A DNA stretch of 18,404 bases from an uncultured Rhodospirillales bacterium (GTDB lineage: Bacteria > Pseudomonadota > Alphaproteobacteria > CALMVH01). The notes beneath the pieces are model-generated. The model ran no database searches. It was given only the letters and a program-made list of their open reading frames with translations, and was not told where the DNA came from. The DNA lies in NCBI GenBank assembly GCA_937873165.1, contig CALMVH010000036.1, positions 1-18,404 on the forward strand, read 5' to 3'. How positions within the stretch are numbered: the first letter of the stretch is position 1; each line of letters opens with the position of its first letter. Shown piece by piece: positions 7,312-15,310 of the stretch. Made by a program: the position numbers and the translations under genes.

Positions 7312-7392
7312 TTTCAACCGGTATTTACGGGATATGCCGTCTTACGCTTTATGGGCAAGGTAGAAAAACTCGCCTAGCGTTGAGATCAGATC

Positions 7393-7698
7393 GTGACTTT
7401 GCCAGACATAAGATTTCGCGGCCCGAGCGCCATTCACGTTATCCGGATCGGCAAGCAGCGCACCAGCGTGCGGCTGGATGGCGAGTTTTGGAGCGCGTTC
7501 GAGGAGATCGCAATCCGCGAAGACCTATCGATCCGCGAACTATGCCAAATGATCGACGAGCGGCGCGGCCGCCATGGCTTGACCTCCGCGATCCGCACTT
7601 TTGTCGTCAGTTACTATCGCTCCGAACTGGCCCGTGTCACCGGAAAGGCGCTGGTCGTTCGACCGGGCTTGGAAGAGGTCGAAACGGTCCAGCCCTGA
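7393..7698 (+). CDS. Ribbon-helix-helix domain protein (RHH_4 type)
   Basis: A 101-residue protein resembling the RHH_4 family of alphaproteobacterial proteins. The strand-helix-helix pattern is IGKQRTSVRLDGEFWSAFEE, then LSIRELCQMIDERR, and LTSAIRTFVVSYYR (about residues 17-77). In this family the region is thought to bind DNA or act as an arylsulfate sulfotransferase-like accessory; the exact role is not settled. The start is taken as GTG at 7393. The ribosome site is poor (GAGA at 7382-7385), and an in-frame TTG at 7399 is an alternative. It reads away from luxR and converges on the MepK-like gene, with seven bases between stops. Confidence 0.72.
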   Translation: MTLPDIRFRGPSAIHVIRIGKQRTSVRLDGEFWSAFEEIAIREDLSIRELCQMIDERRGRHGLTSAIRTFVVSYYRSELARVTGKALVVRPGLEEVETVQP

Positions 7699-7705
7699 CT
7701 GGCGG

Positions 7706-8290
7706 TTACCAGCGCCGGATCGGACCGGTATCGACGTGAACGAAATCGTCGGCGGGGTAATAGCCGACGCCGCCAGCCTTCAGCGACAGCGCCGCGTTTT
7801 GCAGGTATTTCAAGCCCAGACCGGGCAGGCGGATGTCGATGGCCCGACCTTCCAGATGCATGCTGTGCTTGGCTACCGCTCCCGAGCGCTCGTGCAGCAT
7901 GGCATTGGTTTGCGGCGACCGGTACCCGGAAATAACGTGGAACGGCTCGGCCGAACGAACCATTTGATGCAGCACATGGATCAAATCCAGCAGGTGCGGA
8001 TCGATGGCATGGGTCTGGTTGTTACGATAGTCGCGCAGGAACCAGTTTATGCTCTGCAAGGCATCGTGATTGTACGTCCCGCGGACCCAGTACTCGGCGC
8101 GCAATGTTTCGCCGGTGTGCAGGTTCAGGAACGATAGCTCCCGGCCTGGGACGCCATTGAACGCGGCTGCCATCGCCTTGGCTGGCGAACAGAGCGCGCC
8201 GGCGGCGAGGCCCGTGGCCGCCATGCCGCGCAAAACGGTGCGCCTGTTCAGCGTGCGGCCGACAAGGCCGTCACATCCCGTATTAGACAT
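7706..8290 (-). CDS. Tat-exported DUF882 / MepK-like peptidoglycan endopeptidase
   Basis: A 194-residue M15-type zinc peptidase of the DUF882 (YcbK/MepK) family, which in E. coli cuts peptidoglycan crosslinks including 3-3 links. The N-terminus has a twin-arginine signal, LNRRTVLRGMAATGLAAGAL (about 14-33), followed by SPAKAMAA, so it is exported folded to the periplasm. Catalytic motifs are SGYRSPQTNAML (121-132), HSMHLEGRAIDIRL with His145 and Asp152, and DDFVHVDTGP with His185. The ATG at 8290 is preceded by a purine-rich GGGAGAGGGA. It diverges from the permease gene. An L,D-transpeptidase that makes 3-3 links is encoded 1.6 kb away on the same strand. Confidence 0.88.
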   Translation of the reverse strand: MSNTGCDGLVGRTLNRRTVLRGMAATGLAAGALCSPAKAMAAAFNGVPGRELSFLNLHTGETLRAEYWVRGTYNHDALQSINWFLRDYRNNQTHAIDPHLLDLIHVLHQMVRSAEPFHVISGYRSPQTNAMLHERSGAVAKHSMHLEGRAIDIRLPGLGLKYLQNAALSLKAGGVGYYPADDFVHVDTGPIRRW

Positions 8291-8342
8291 TCCCTCTCCC
8301 TGATAATTCCGGTTTCGGTGCCATCTGTCGCGGCGATTGGAC

Positions 8343-8370
8343 GTTCCTTACCAAGGTTAAGGTTAAGAAC
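8343..8370. repeat. Imperfect inverted repeat between the mepK-like and permease genes
   Basis: GTTCCTTACC and GGTTAAGAAC, separated by eight bases, pair at eight of ten positions. The right part also holds a direct repeat (AAGGTTAAGGTTAAG). It lies in the 138-base divergent gap, so it could be an operator for either gene or a leader hairpin of the permease transcript. Nothing else is recognised in this gap; no confident minus 35/minus 10 pair is seen. Confidence 0.3.
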
Positions 8371-8428
8371 GCAACAAGATAGAACATCGAATATTGCGCA
8401 TTTTTTAGTTGTCATATACCCGTTCACG

Positions 8429-9880
8429 ATGTCCACCGATTGCACGCCGCACGGCAACTCCGACAAAGCCGGCCTTCGCCGCAACTACCTTTCGGGCTAC
8501 GAGCTGACGTTTCAATCGATTGGCACGGTGGCGCCTTCGGCTTCGATGGCCCTGCTGGTTCCCGTGATCTTTGCGGCGGCGGGCGTCGGCACCTGGCTGA
8601 CCATTGCGGTGGCCGGAGCCGGAATCCTGTTCCTCGCGGGGCAGATGGCGATATTTGGGCGCCGCATGACATCGCCGGGCGCGCTTTACGCCTATGTCCA
8701 CGCGGGACTCGGGCCTCTGCCCGGCGTTGTCGCGGGAGGGTCGGTCCTGCTGGCGTATCTGCTGTTCATCGCTACGATCCCGCCCCAGATCGCCAATCTG
8801 GTGTCCGGCCAGCTCTACGATCGTTTCCGCGTCCCTGCGTCGCTGGAACTGAGGATCGGGCTGATGACAGCGTCCGTGCTGCTGCCTTGGTGGCTCGCCC
8901 GCCGGGACATCAAGCTTTCCACCCAGGCAACCTGCCTGATCGAGGTTGCGACCATGCTGTTGTTGATCGTCCTGGTCAGCCGGCATTTCCGGCTGCAAGG
9001 CGCGTGGCCCAGCCGTGCCCAGCTTTCGCTGCACGGATTTACGATCAGCCAGTTTTATCGGGGGCTGGTGCTGGCCTTTCTGCTGTATGGGGGTTTCGAG
9101 ACCGCCATGGAACTGGGCACGGAGGCGCGCAATCCTTTTTCGGTGATCCCACGCATACTTGTGACGGTGGTGGGTTTGCTCACGGGTTTCTTCCTGTTCA
9201 TGGGATACGGTACGGTCGGCGCCTTCGAGGACCTCCACCACCAGCTCGCGACCGACATATCCCCCATGACAACGCTGGCCGGGTCGATGGGATGGAACAC
9301 CGCCGGCTTTCTGGTCACGCTCGGCATCTTTTCCAGCCTCATGGCGAGCTCGGTCGGCTGTATCAACGCGGCCTCGCGCGTGCTGTACGCGTTTGCGCAT
9401 CGAGGCGTGTTTTTTCGGGCGCTTGCGGTTACTCACCCGGTCTATGCGACACCCCATCGCAGCATTGCCGCCGTTTCGACGGTCGGGCTTGGCATTGCGG
9501 TTGCCCTGACGGTGGCGGGAGTGCACCCACTGGCGCAGTTGAGTTATATCGGCACCATGTCGTCGATCAGCATCCTGGCAGCCTACGCGCTGGTCGTTGT
9601 CGCCGCACCTTGCTACCTGAAGACGCTTGGACTTCTACGGATTCACCACCTTGCGGGGGCGATCGTGGCGCTTGGCTTTCTCCTCCTGCCGCTGGTGGGC
9701 AGCGTGTATCCGGTGCCTGACTATCCCCTCGACCTCATCCCTTATCTGTATCTCGCCGTCATGGCGGCGGGTGCCGGCTGGTTTCTTTACGCCAGACACC
9801 GCCATCCCGATCGCCTGCAAGGGATGGAAGATGAACTGCTGGAACTGCCGAACCCTGCTTCCGTAACGGTTACCGGTTGA
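8429..9880 (+). CDS. APC-superfamily amino acid permease
   Basis: A 483-residue inner-membrane transporter with about 12 hydrophobic segments, typical of amino acid/polyamine/organocation permeases. The N-terminal part, LSGYELTFQSIGTVAPSASM, and the following Gly-rich first helices match the family, as does the segment GFETAMELGTEARNPFSVIP in the middle (the conserved E-x-G-E-x-x-P-type loop after helix 6). The frame is open upstream, but the ATG at 8429 is preferred because the translation before it is not family-like and lies in the promoter region. The substrate cannot be told from the sequence. The 3' end overlaps the convergent L,D-transpeptidase gene by 11 bases. Confidence 0.85.
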   Translation: MSTDCTPHGNSDKAGLRRNYLSGYELTFQSIGTVAPSASMALLVPVIFAAAGVGTWLTIAVAGAGILFLAGQMAIFGRRMTSPGALYAYVHAGLGPLPGVVAGGSVLLAYLLFIATIPPQIANLVSGQLYDRFRVPASLELRIGLMTASVLLPWWLARRDIKLSTQATCLIEVATMLLLIVLVSRHFRLQGAWPSRAQLSLHGFTISQFYRGLVLAFLLYGGFETAMELGTEARNPFSVIPRILVTVVGLLTGFFLFMGYGTVGAFEDLHHQLATDISPMTTLAGSMGWNTAGFLVTLGIFSSLMASSVGCINAASRVLYAFAHRGVFFRALAVTHPVYATPHRSIAAVSTVGLGIAVALTVAGVHPLAQLSYIGTMSSISILAAYALVVVAAPCYLKTLGLLRIHHLAGAIVALGFLLLPLVGSVYPVPDYPLDLIPYLYLAVMAAGAGWFLYARHRHPDRLQGMEDELLELPNPASVTVTG

Positions 9881-11477
9881 TTGCCTGGACCGCCGTGGCA
9901 AGGGGCACATCCTTGCCGTACAGGTCGGGCCCAAAGATCAGGCCGTTCTGCGGACCGAGCCAGACGCTCAGGTAATCGATGTAGATAGGCAGCGGCCGCG
10001 CCAGCCTGATGGTCTTGGTCTTGTCGGTCTCAAGGTCGTCGTCGATCTGCTGGGATGTGACCTGGCCCGCCAGCAACGCTTCGAACAACTGGCGAACGTT
10101 TTCAACGCGAACGCAGCCGGAGCTGAAGGTACGCAGCGCCGAGTCAAACTTCTTCTTTTCGGGCGTGTCGTGCAGGTAGATCGAATAAGGGTTCTTGAAC
10201 AGCAGCTTGAACCGGCCCAGCGGGTTCTTCTCGCCGGCAGGCTGGCGAAAGACATACTCCCCGCCGCCGTGATAGCTGCCGGCCCCGACTTCTTCCAGCC
10301 CATCGTCGGTCCGCCGGTACAGCTTGATCCCCTTCTTGGCCAGGAAGTCGGGGTCGGCCTTTAGCTTCGGCAGGATATCCTTCTTGATGATCGTCGGCGG
10401 TACGGTCCAGGTCGGATTCACCACCGCATCCTCGATGGTACTGGTCAACAGCGGGGTTTCGCGTTCCTGCGTGCCGACGATCACCGGCAGCTGCATGGCA
10501 AGCTGACCATTGTCGACGTAGCGCACCCAGAAGCCACCAACATCGACCATGACGTAGCGTGGCCCCAGATCGTGCGGAAGCCAGCGCAGCCGTTCCATGG
10601 CCGCGATCACTTCCGCGATGCGGCCATCGACCGGCATGTTCAAGGCGCTTCTTGTATCCTTGCCCAAGGTTCCATCATCCTTGATCGCGTGCGTTTCCTG
10701 AAACGCCTTCACCGCGCCCGAGGTCTGATCGTCGAACTTGTTCGCGTCCTTCCCCTGTACCGGAGGCAGCGACAATCGTGCGCGCAACGCCGGAAGGACT
10801 GGACTGCTCATGCCGGGCTTCAGCGAAGGCCCGTCCGCAAGCGGAGTCCAGGCGCCCGATGCCTGCTGTTGCCGCAGGTCCGCCAGCGCTTTTTTCAAGG
10901 CGGCATAATCGGGTTCCTGCGGAACGGAGGCTTCCGCATAGCGCGTAAGATCGGCGGGCTGCATCGGCGAGATTGCGGCAAGGATACCCGGCTTGTCGGC
11001 CGTGTCTGGAAACGACGAGTCCCGGTCGAACTGGCCCATGGGCGTGCGCCCGGTGGCAAGATCGTGCAGGTACGACACAATCGAGTCGCTCAGAAGCAAG
11101 TCGAAACCAGCCGAGTCAGCCGCAGTAACCGGCTTTGCCATGCCTTGCAGCGCCGATAGATGATAGGCATCGGGGTTCAGCCCGTTGGCGGACGCATCGG
11201 CGATTAAAGCCAGTGCGGCTTGGGAGGCCGGGCTGGGAACGCCTGTGTCGTCCAGCCAGACAGGCTTATTTTGCCGCATCGCGTAGGCGCTGGCGAGCAA
11301 AGGCTGATCGACCTGCGCCTGTCCCACGCTCAACGGGCTGGAAGCTGACAGAATAGTAGCGATTGCAGCCGCCACAGACGCAGGCGACAGATCGTCCGCC
11401 CATGCGGCACTCGACAGCGCCATCCAGCCGGCGAGTGCGAACGCGGAAAAATACGAAGCGCGCTTAATGCGGGTCAC
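9870..11477 (-). CDS. YcbB-like L,D-transpeptidase
   Basis: A 535-residue periplasmic enzyme that forms 3-3 crosslinks between diaminopimelate residues in peptidoglycan. GTG at 11477 is chosen as start: AAGGA lies six bases before it, and the protein then opens with a clean signal peptide, MTRIKRASYFSAFALAGWMA through SSAAWA (cleavage probably after residue 27). An in-frame ATG at 11516 has no ribosome site. Domain order is an N-terminal scaffold region (about 45-200), a peptidoglycan-binding segment (KFDDQTSGAVKAFQETHAI and following) and a YkuD catalytic domain with His436 in LHDTPEKKKF and Cys455 in FSSGCVRVENV. The length is a little below E. coli LdtD (about 615). It overlaps the permease gene tail to tail. 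Confidence 0.92.
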   Translation of the reverse strand: MTRIKRASYFSAFALAGWMALSSAAWADDLSPASVAAAIATILSASSPLSVGQAQVDQPLLASAYAMRQNKPVWLDDTGVPSPASQAALALIADASANGLNPDAYHLSALQGMAKPVTAADSAGFDLLLSDSIVSYLHDLATGRTPMGQFDRDSSFPDTADKPGILAAISPMQPADLTRYAEASVPQEPDYAALKKALADLRQQQASGAWTPLADGPSLKPGMSSPVLPALRARLSLPPVQGKDANKFDDQTSGAVKAFQETHAIKDDGTLGKDTRSALNMPVDGRIAEVIAAMERLRWLPHDLGPRYVMVDVGGFWVRYVDNGQLAMQLPVIVGTQERETPLLTSTIEDAVVNPTWTVPPTIIKKDILPKLKADPDFLAKKGIKLYRRTDDGLEEVGAGSYHGGGEYVFRQPAGEKNPLGRFKLLFKNPYSIYLHDTPEKKKFDSALRTFSSGCVRVENVRQLFEALLAGQVTSQQIDDDLETDKTKTIRLARPLPIYIDYLSVWLGPQNGLIFGPDLYGKDVPLATAVQAINR

Positions 11478-11556
11478 TTTGAGTCCTTGGGGTTCATCCT
11501 GCCGTCCAGCCTGCATAAAAAGCGGACACCAAAGGCGAGGTTCCTCCGATAACTCT

Positions 11557-13275
11557 CTATATCTTGTAAAAATCGATTGTTGAAATGCCTGCGGCAACAG
11601 GAACAGTGACAATTTTCCGGCTTTCCTTTGGTACGGAGGCGGAGACTGCAAGGCAGCAGACAGGGCCGAGGGACATTCGAACCGGCTGAAAGTCGAGATC
11701 GGGACGGAAATAACGTTGCGCCGCCCGCATATCCTGCATGAAGCTGGTCGAGGCAAGAGCAAGCACAGTCCCGTCGCGCCGCAGCGACAACCGCCCGCCC
11801 TCATCCACCATCGTCAGGGCAGCCCCGCATGCCAGTTCATTGACCGCCTCCCGGTATCCGGGCGCGGCGAACTGGAAATCGAAGTCACCCGGCCGACCCA
11901 CTTCGATGGCGGCGGGGCCGGACGGGATGCGCATGAGCGCGCGCCCGCTCGGCAGCTTTTTCGACGGTACGCTCCCTCCCCTAGACAGTTCCAGCTTTAG
12001 CCGCGCGCGCGTCGCGCCCACGAACAACACCCGCGCTTCCGCTTCCGGATCGTCGCGTCCGGTCGAGCCCTGCGGCATCATCAGCCGCACATTGTCCATC
12101 TCGCGCCCCTTGGAAGCGTGGATCGTGCCGATCACCGGTCCAAGGGGGTCCCCAGGGTCGGCCACGCACAGTTCCGGCGGCGGCTGGTTGCTCGACAGCA
12201 GGCGGCGCAATCGCGCGGCTTGAACCCGGCTTCCCTCGCCGGCCAGGGCATGCAATGTCTCCCACGCTTCGGTTCCATCGTTTGCCCCTGCATACTCAGT
12301 CCAGCGGCCCAAGAACTCCGCTTTGCCCATGCTGGACGATCCGTTGTCGAAGACCAGGGCAAGCCACGGGCACAGGACCGGAGGCAAGCCGGACATTCGC
12401 AGGCGAAAGGGCATGCCTTTGCTGAACCGGACGCCGGCTTCGGCCAGAACCTCGGCACGGCTGCGATACAGGATCAGCGTATCTGGCCCGTCGGGCACGG
12501 GCTGCGCAGCCCCAAAGAAGGGTTTGGCATTGCGTTGTACCGCCTGCCGCACGGCGGCAAGCTTGCGCTGGGGGTTGTCGCGCGGACGCAGAACCTCGAT
12601 CCTAGTACGGGCGAACAGCCGCACCAAGCGGGTCCGGTGCGTGCGATGGATTTCGACAAGTTCGTGCAGCTTCCACAAATCTGGCTGGGCCGACAGAAAG
12701 TGCTGCGCCAGCGTCTCTCCATCCAGGGAATGCGTCGTCGATCCCGCCGAGAACCCGTAGATCGCCTGCGCTTCGTCGGTTAGGAGGGTGACACCTGCCG
12801 CGGTGCGCAGACGGTCGACGATCTCAGCCGCCAGAGCCGCGCGGTGACCAACCATGTCCTGTGTTTCGTCGAATAGGATGTGATCGACGGTTTTCAAACG
12901 CGCCAGCATGAGGGCATCGCCGCCGCGCAATGCGGCCAAGGTTTCCGCGATCGCGGAATCGTACCCGTCGAGCACCTCGCCATCGAGATCCTGCCCACGC
13001 AGTCGCCACGCCAGGGAATCGAGCGTTGTGACACGGGGCAGGCTGTCCACTTCCCCGCCGAATGCCAGCAGCCGCGATCGCATTTCGGCTACGGCGGCCC
13101 GCGCGAAGCTGACCATCCACAAACGGTCAGGCGAGACACCCGCCGCCAGCAGGTGCAGGACACGGGCTGCGGCCGTCGCCGTCTTGCCCGTGCCGGGTCC
13201 GGCATCCACGATCAGCCGCGCGCCCGTCGGCGCTTCGATGATGCGCCGCTGTGCCGCCGTCGGTTGGAACAGCAA
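11557..13275 (-). CDS. Compact UvrD/Rep-like superfamily 1 DNA helicase
   Basis: A 572-residue ATP-dependent helicase, shorter than UvrD (720) or Rep (about 670). Motifs in order are Gln9 (Q motif), Walker A GPGTGKT at 26-32, motif Ia VSFARAAVAEMRSR, motif II FDETQD at 135-140, motif III LLTDEAQAIYGFS (164-176), EIHRTHR (208-214), motif V HASKGREMDNV (386-396) and motif VI VGATRAR (419-425). About 150 residues follow motif VI with no recognised domain. The start is TTG at 13275, since the next Met lies behind Walker A and the TTG sits three bases after the stop of the DUF4337 gene. Such helicases act in DNA repair or restart. The specific role is not evident, and the pairing with DUF4337 is unexplained. 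Confidence 0.85.
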   Translation of the reverse strand: MLFQPTAAQRRIIEAPTGARLIVDAGPGTGKTATAAARVLHLLAAGVSPDRLWMVSFARAAVAEMRSRLLAFGGEVDSLPRVTTLDSLAWRLRGQDLDGEVLDGYDSAIAETLAALRGGDALMLARLKTVDHILFDETQDMVGHRAALAAEIVDRLRTAAGVTLLTDEAQAIYGFSAGSTTHSLDGETLAQHFLSAQPDLWKLHELVEIHRTHRTRLVRLFARTRIEVLRPRDNPQRKLAAVRQAVQRNAKPFFGAAQPVPDGPDTLILYRSRAEVLAEAGVRFSKGMPFRLRMSGLPPVLCPWLALVFDNGSSSMGKAEFLGRWTEYAGANDGTEAWETLHALAGEGSRVQAARLRRLLSSNQPPPELCVADPGDPLGPVIGTIHASKGREMDNVRLMMPQGSTGRDDPEAEARVLFVGATRARLKLELSRGGSVPSKKLPSGRALMRIPSGPAAIEVGRPGDFDFQFAAPGYREAVNELACGAALTMVDEGGRLSLRRDGTVLALASTSFMQDMRAAQRYFRPDLDFQPVRMSLGPVCCLAVSASVPKESRKIVTVPVAAGISTIDFYKI

Positions 13276-13278
13276 TCG

Positions 13279-13872
13279 TTAGACCAGGCCCGATCCCACG
13301 GCCAACCCGTACAAGGCCGCACCGATCCCCGCGACCGCGCTGATCACCGCCAGCACCCGGCGCGGCAGGGACTGCCGGCTGAGCATCGACGCCGATCCAA
13401 GGCCGATCGAGATCGCCAGCAGCACGACAGTAAGAGAGTAACCCTCCATCTTGTTCGCGGCGCGGTCGCGGTCCGCCTGCAGCGTCTTCGCCTTGTCTAG
13501 CAGCTGCGACTTGCGATCACCCTTGTCGTTGCTGTCGAGATCGGCGGCCTTGGCCTGCATCTGCCGGATCAGCGTTTGTATGGCAGGATCGGCGGCATTC
13601 GGCAGAACCGCCGCCAGGCTGGCAAAACCCTGCGCGATCGCCTGCCGGTCGGCCTTGCCCTGATACTGCGCCCAGGTATCGCTGAGTTCGATTTCAAAGG
13701 TCAGGTAGCGCATCTCGTTTTCGGCGGATATCTTGCCCGCGATCGCCGCCGCCATCGCCAGGATCAGGATCAGCAACGTGATGCGTCCGCCATGATGGGT
13801 ATGCTCCTGGGCCTCGTGCGCCTGCTCGTGGCGCTCCAGGGTTTCGTTCGGCATTTCGATCTCGTCGCTCAT
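13279..13872 (-). CDS. DUF4337 family membrane protein
   Basis: A 197-residue protein of unknown function. It has a charged His/Glu-rich N-terminus (HEQAHEAQEHTHHGG, 15-29), one hydrophobic segment at about 30-47, a soluble middle with WAQYQGK (67-73) typical of DUF4337, and two C-terminal hydrophobic segments at about 144-163 and 172-195. The middle region is helical and rich in Ala, Asp and Lys, and may form a coiled coil. The helicase gene follows after three bases, so the two are cotranscribed. The ATG at 13872 is the only good start. It diverges from the nucleotide-sugar dehydrogenase gene; the 100-base gap shows no promoter that I can support. Confidence 0.82.
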   Translation of the reverse strand: MSDEIEMPNETLERHEQAHEAQEHTHHGGRITLLILILAMAAAIAGKISAENEMRYLTFEIELSDTWAQYQGKADRQAIAQGFASLAAVLPNAADPAIQTLIRQMQAKAADLDSNDKGDRKSQLLDKAKTLQADRDRAANKMEGYSLTVVLLAISIGLGSASMLSRQSLPRRVLAVISAVAGIGAALYGLAVGSGLV

Positions 13873-13972
13873 ATCCGGCTTCCCGTCTTGTCATGGCTGC
13901 CAAACGCGCGGTATTCCTCAAGGCCAGCACAGTGCAGCAAAATCTCCATTTGAGTGAGATGACAAGGACTTT

Positions 13973-15310
13973 ATGAGCGACCCCGAGATTTCCGAACTCC
14001 TGTCACTTTTCAACAATCGCGAGGCGACTGTGGGCATCGTCGGCCTTGGCTATGTGGGCCTGCCGCTTGCGGCGACTGCCTGCGAACAGGGCTTCCGGGT
14101 CATGGGGTTCGACGTCGACAAGAAAAAGATGGACGCGTTCGCGCAGCGCAAATCTTACTTGAAGCATATCCCGGACGAGACGCTGGGCCGGATGGTGGAT
14201 ACCAACCGGTTTGAGGGCACGATGGATTACGGCCGCCTGGGCGAGGCCGATGCCGTCCTGATCTGCGTGCCGACCCCCTTGACCAAGCAACGCGAGCCCG
14301 ACCTTTCCTATGTGGTGAAAACCGTCGAGGCCATCCTGCCGAACCTGCGCAAGGGCCAGATCATCGCGCTTGAGTCGACAACGTATCCGGGCACGACGCG
14401 CGAGGTGATGAAGCCGATCCTGGAGAGAAGCGGCCTGATCGCGGGCAAGGATTTCTTCCTCGCCTATTCGCCGGAACGCGAGGATCCGGGCAACCAGCAT
14501 TTCAACACGGCCAACATTCCCAAGGTAGTCGGCGGGGATGGGGCGGATGCCTGCCGCCTGGCAGAAGCGTTGTACGGCAATCTAGTCGACAATATCGTGA
14601 TGGTCTCCTCGGTCGAGGCCGCCGAGGCGACGAAGCTGACCGAGAACATCTTCCGCGCCGTCAACATCGCGCTCGTGAACGAGCTGAAGATCGTCTACGA
14701 GGCAATGGGTATCGACGTGTGGGAAGTGATCGAAGCGGCGAAATCGAAGCCCTTCGGCTACATGCCGTTCTATCCCGGTCCTGGGCTGGGCGGTCACTGC
14801 ATCCCGATCGATCCGTTTTACCTGACCTGGAAAGCCCGCGAGTACGATATTTCCACCAAGTTCATCGAACTGGCGGGCGAAATCAATACCGCCATGCCGC
14901 GCCGGGTCGTGGAAAAGCTTTCCTTTGCCTTGAACGAACGGTTCCGGAAAAGCCTGAACGGCAGCCGCATCCTGCTGGTGGGCGTCGCCTACAAGAAGAA
15001 CATCGACGACCAGCGGGAAAGCCCGGCTTTCAAAATACTGAACCATCTGGAAGAGCATGGGGCGGAGACGGCGTTCTACGATCTGTTCCTGCCCCAGATC
15101 CTCCCGACCCGCGAGCATCCGCAGTATACCGGACGCCGGTCGATCGAATACACGCCAACGGTCCTGAAAGGCTTCGATGCCGCCATCATCGTGACCGACC
15201 ACGATGGGGTGGATTACGCGGCTCTGGCGGAGCATGTGCCGCTGGTGGTCGATACCCGCAACGCCTGCGCCCGCGCCGGAGTCACAGCGGCAAACGTGAC
15301 CAAGGCGTGA
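13973..15310 (+). CDS. Nucleotide-sugar dehydrogenase (WbpA/UDP-HexNAc 6-dehydrogenase type)
   Basis: A 445-residue NAD-dependent enzyme of the UDP-glucose/GDP-mannose dehydrogenase family. It oxidises the C6 hydroxyl of a UDP-sugar to a carboxylate in two steps, for surface polysaccharide synthesis. Seen are the Rossmann motif GIVGLGYVGLPLA (21-33), TTYPGTTREV, the AYSPEREDPG loop (164-173), TKLTENIFRAVNIALVNEL with Lys221, the catalytic Cys276 in GPGLGGHCIPIDPFYL, and C-terminal GVAYKKNIDDQRESP. The SPER and GHCIPIDPFYL variants fit WbpA-like UDP-N-acetylglucosamine or -mannosamine dehydrogenases better than UDP-glucose dehydrogenase. AAGGA precedes the ATG at 13973. The next gene starts inside its stop codon. 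No glycosyltransferase or other sugar gene is nearby in this window. Confidence 0.9.
   Translation: MSDPEISELLSLFNNREATVGIVGLGYVGLPLAATACEQGFRVMGFDVDKKKMDAFAQRKSYLKHIPDETLGRMVDTNRFEGTMDYGRLGEADAVLICVPTPLTKQREPDLSYVVKTVEAILPNLRKGQIIALESTTYPGTTREVMKPILERSGLIAGKDFFLAYSPEREDPGNQHFNTANIPKVVGGDGADACRLAEALYGNLVDNIVMVSSVEAAEATKLTENIFRAVNIALVNELKIVYEAMGIDVWEVIEAAKSKPFGYMPFYPGPGLGGHCIPIDPFYLTWKAREYDISTKFIELAGEINTAMPRRVVEKLSFALNERFRKSLNGSRILLVGVAYKKNIDDQRESPAFKILNHLEEHGAETAFYDLFLPQILPTREHPQYTGRRSIEYTPTVLKGFDAAIIVTDHDGVDYAALAEHVPLVVDTRNACARAGVTAANVTKA

Noticed and set aside
8405..9526. Long antisense open frame (373 codons) opposite the permease
   Set aside because: It is Arg/Gln/His-rich with no family features, and lies over a clear APC permease. 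In GC-rich DNA such shadow frames are expected.
11478..11804. Upstream extension of the L,D-transpeptidase frame
   Set aside because: It runs into the helicase gene and would bury the signal peptide. GTG at 11477 has a good ribosome site.
14719..15306. Extended N-terminus of about 196 residues on the AroA frame
   Set aside because: This part is an out-of-frame shadow of the nucleotide-sugar dehydrogenase. AroA similarity begins just after the GTG at 15307.
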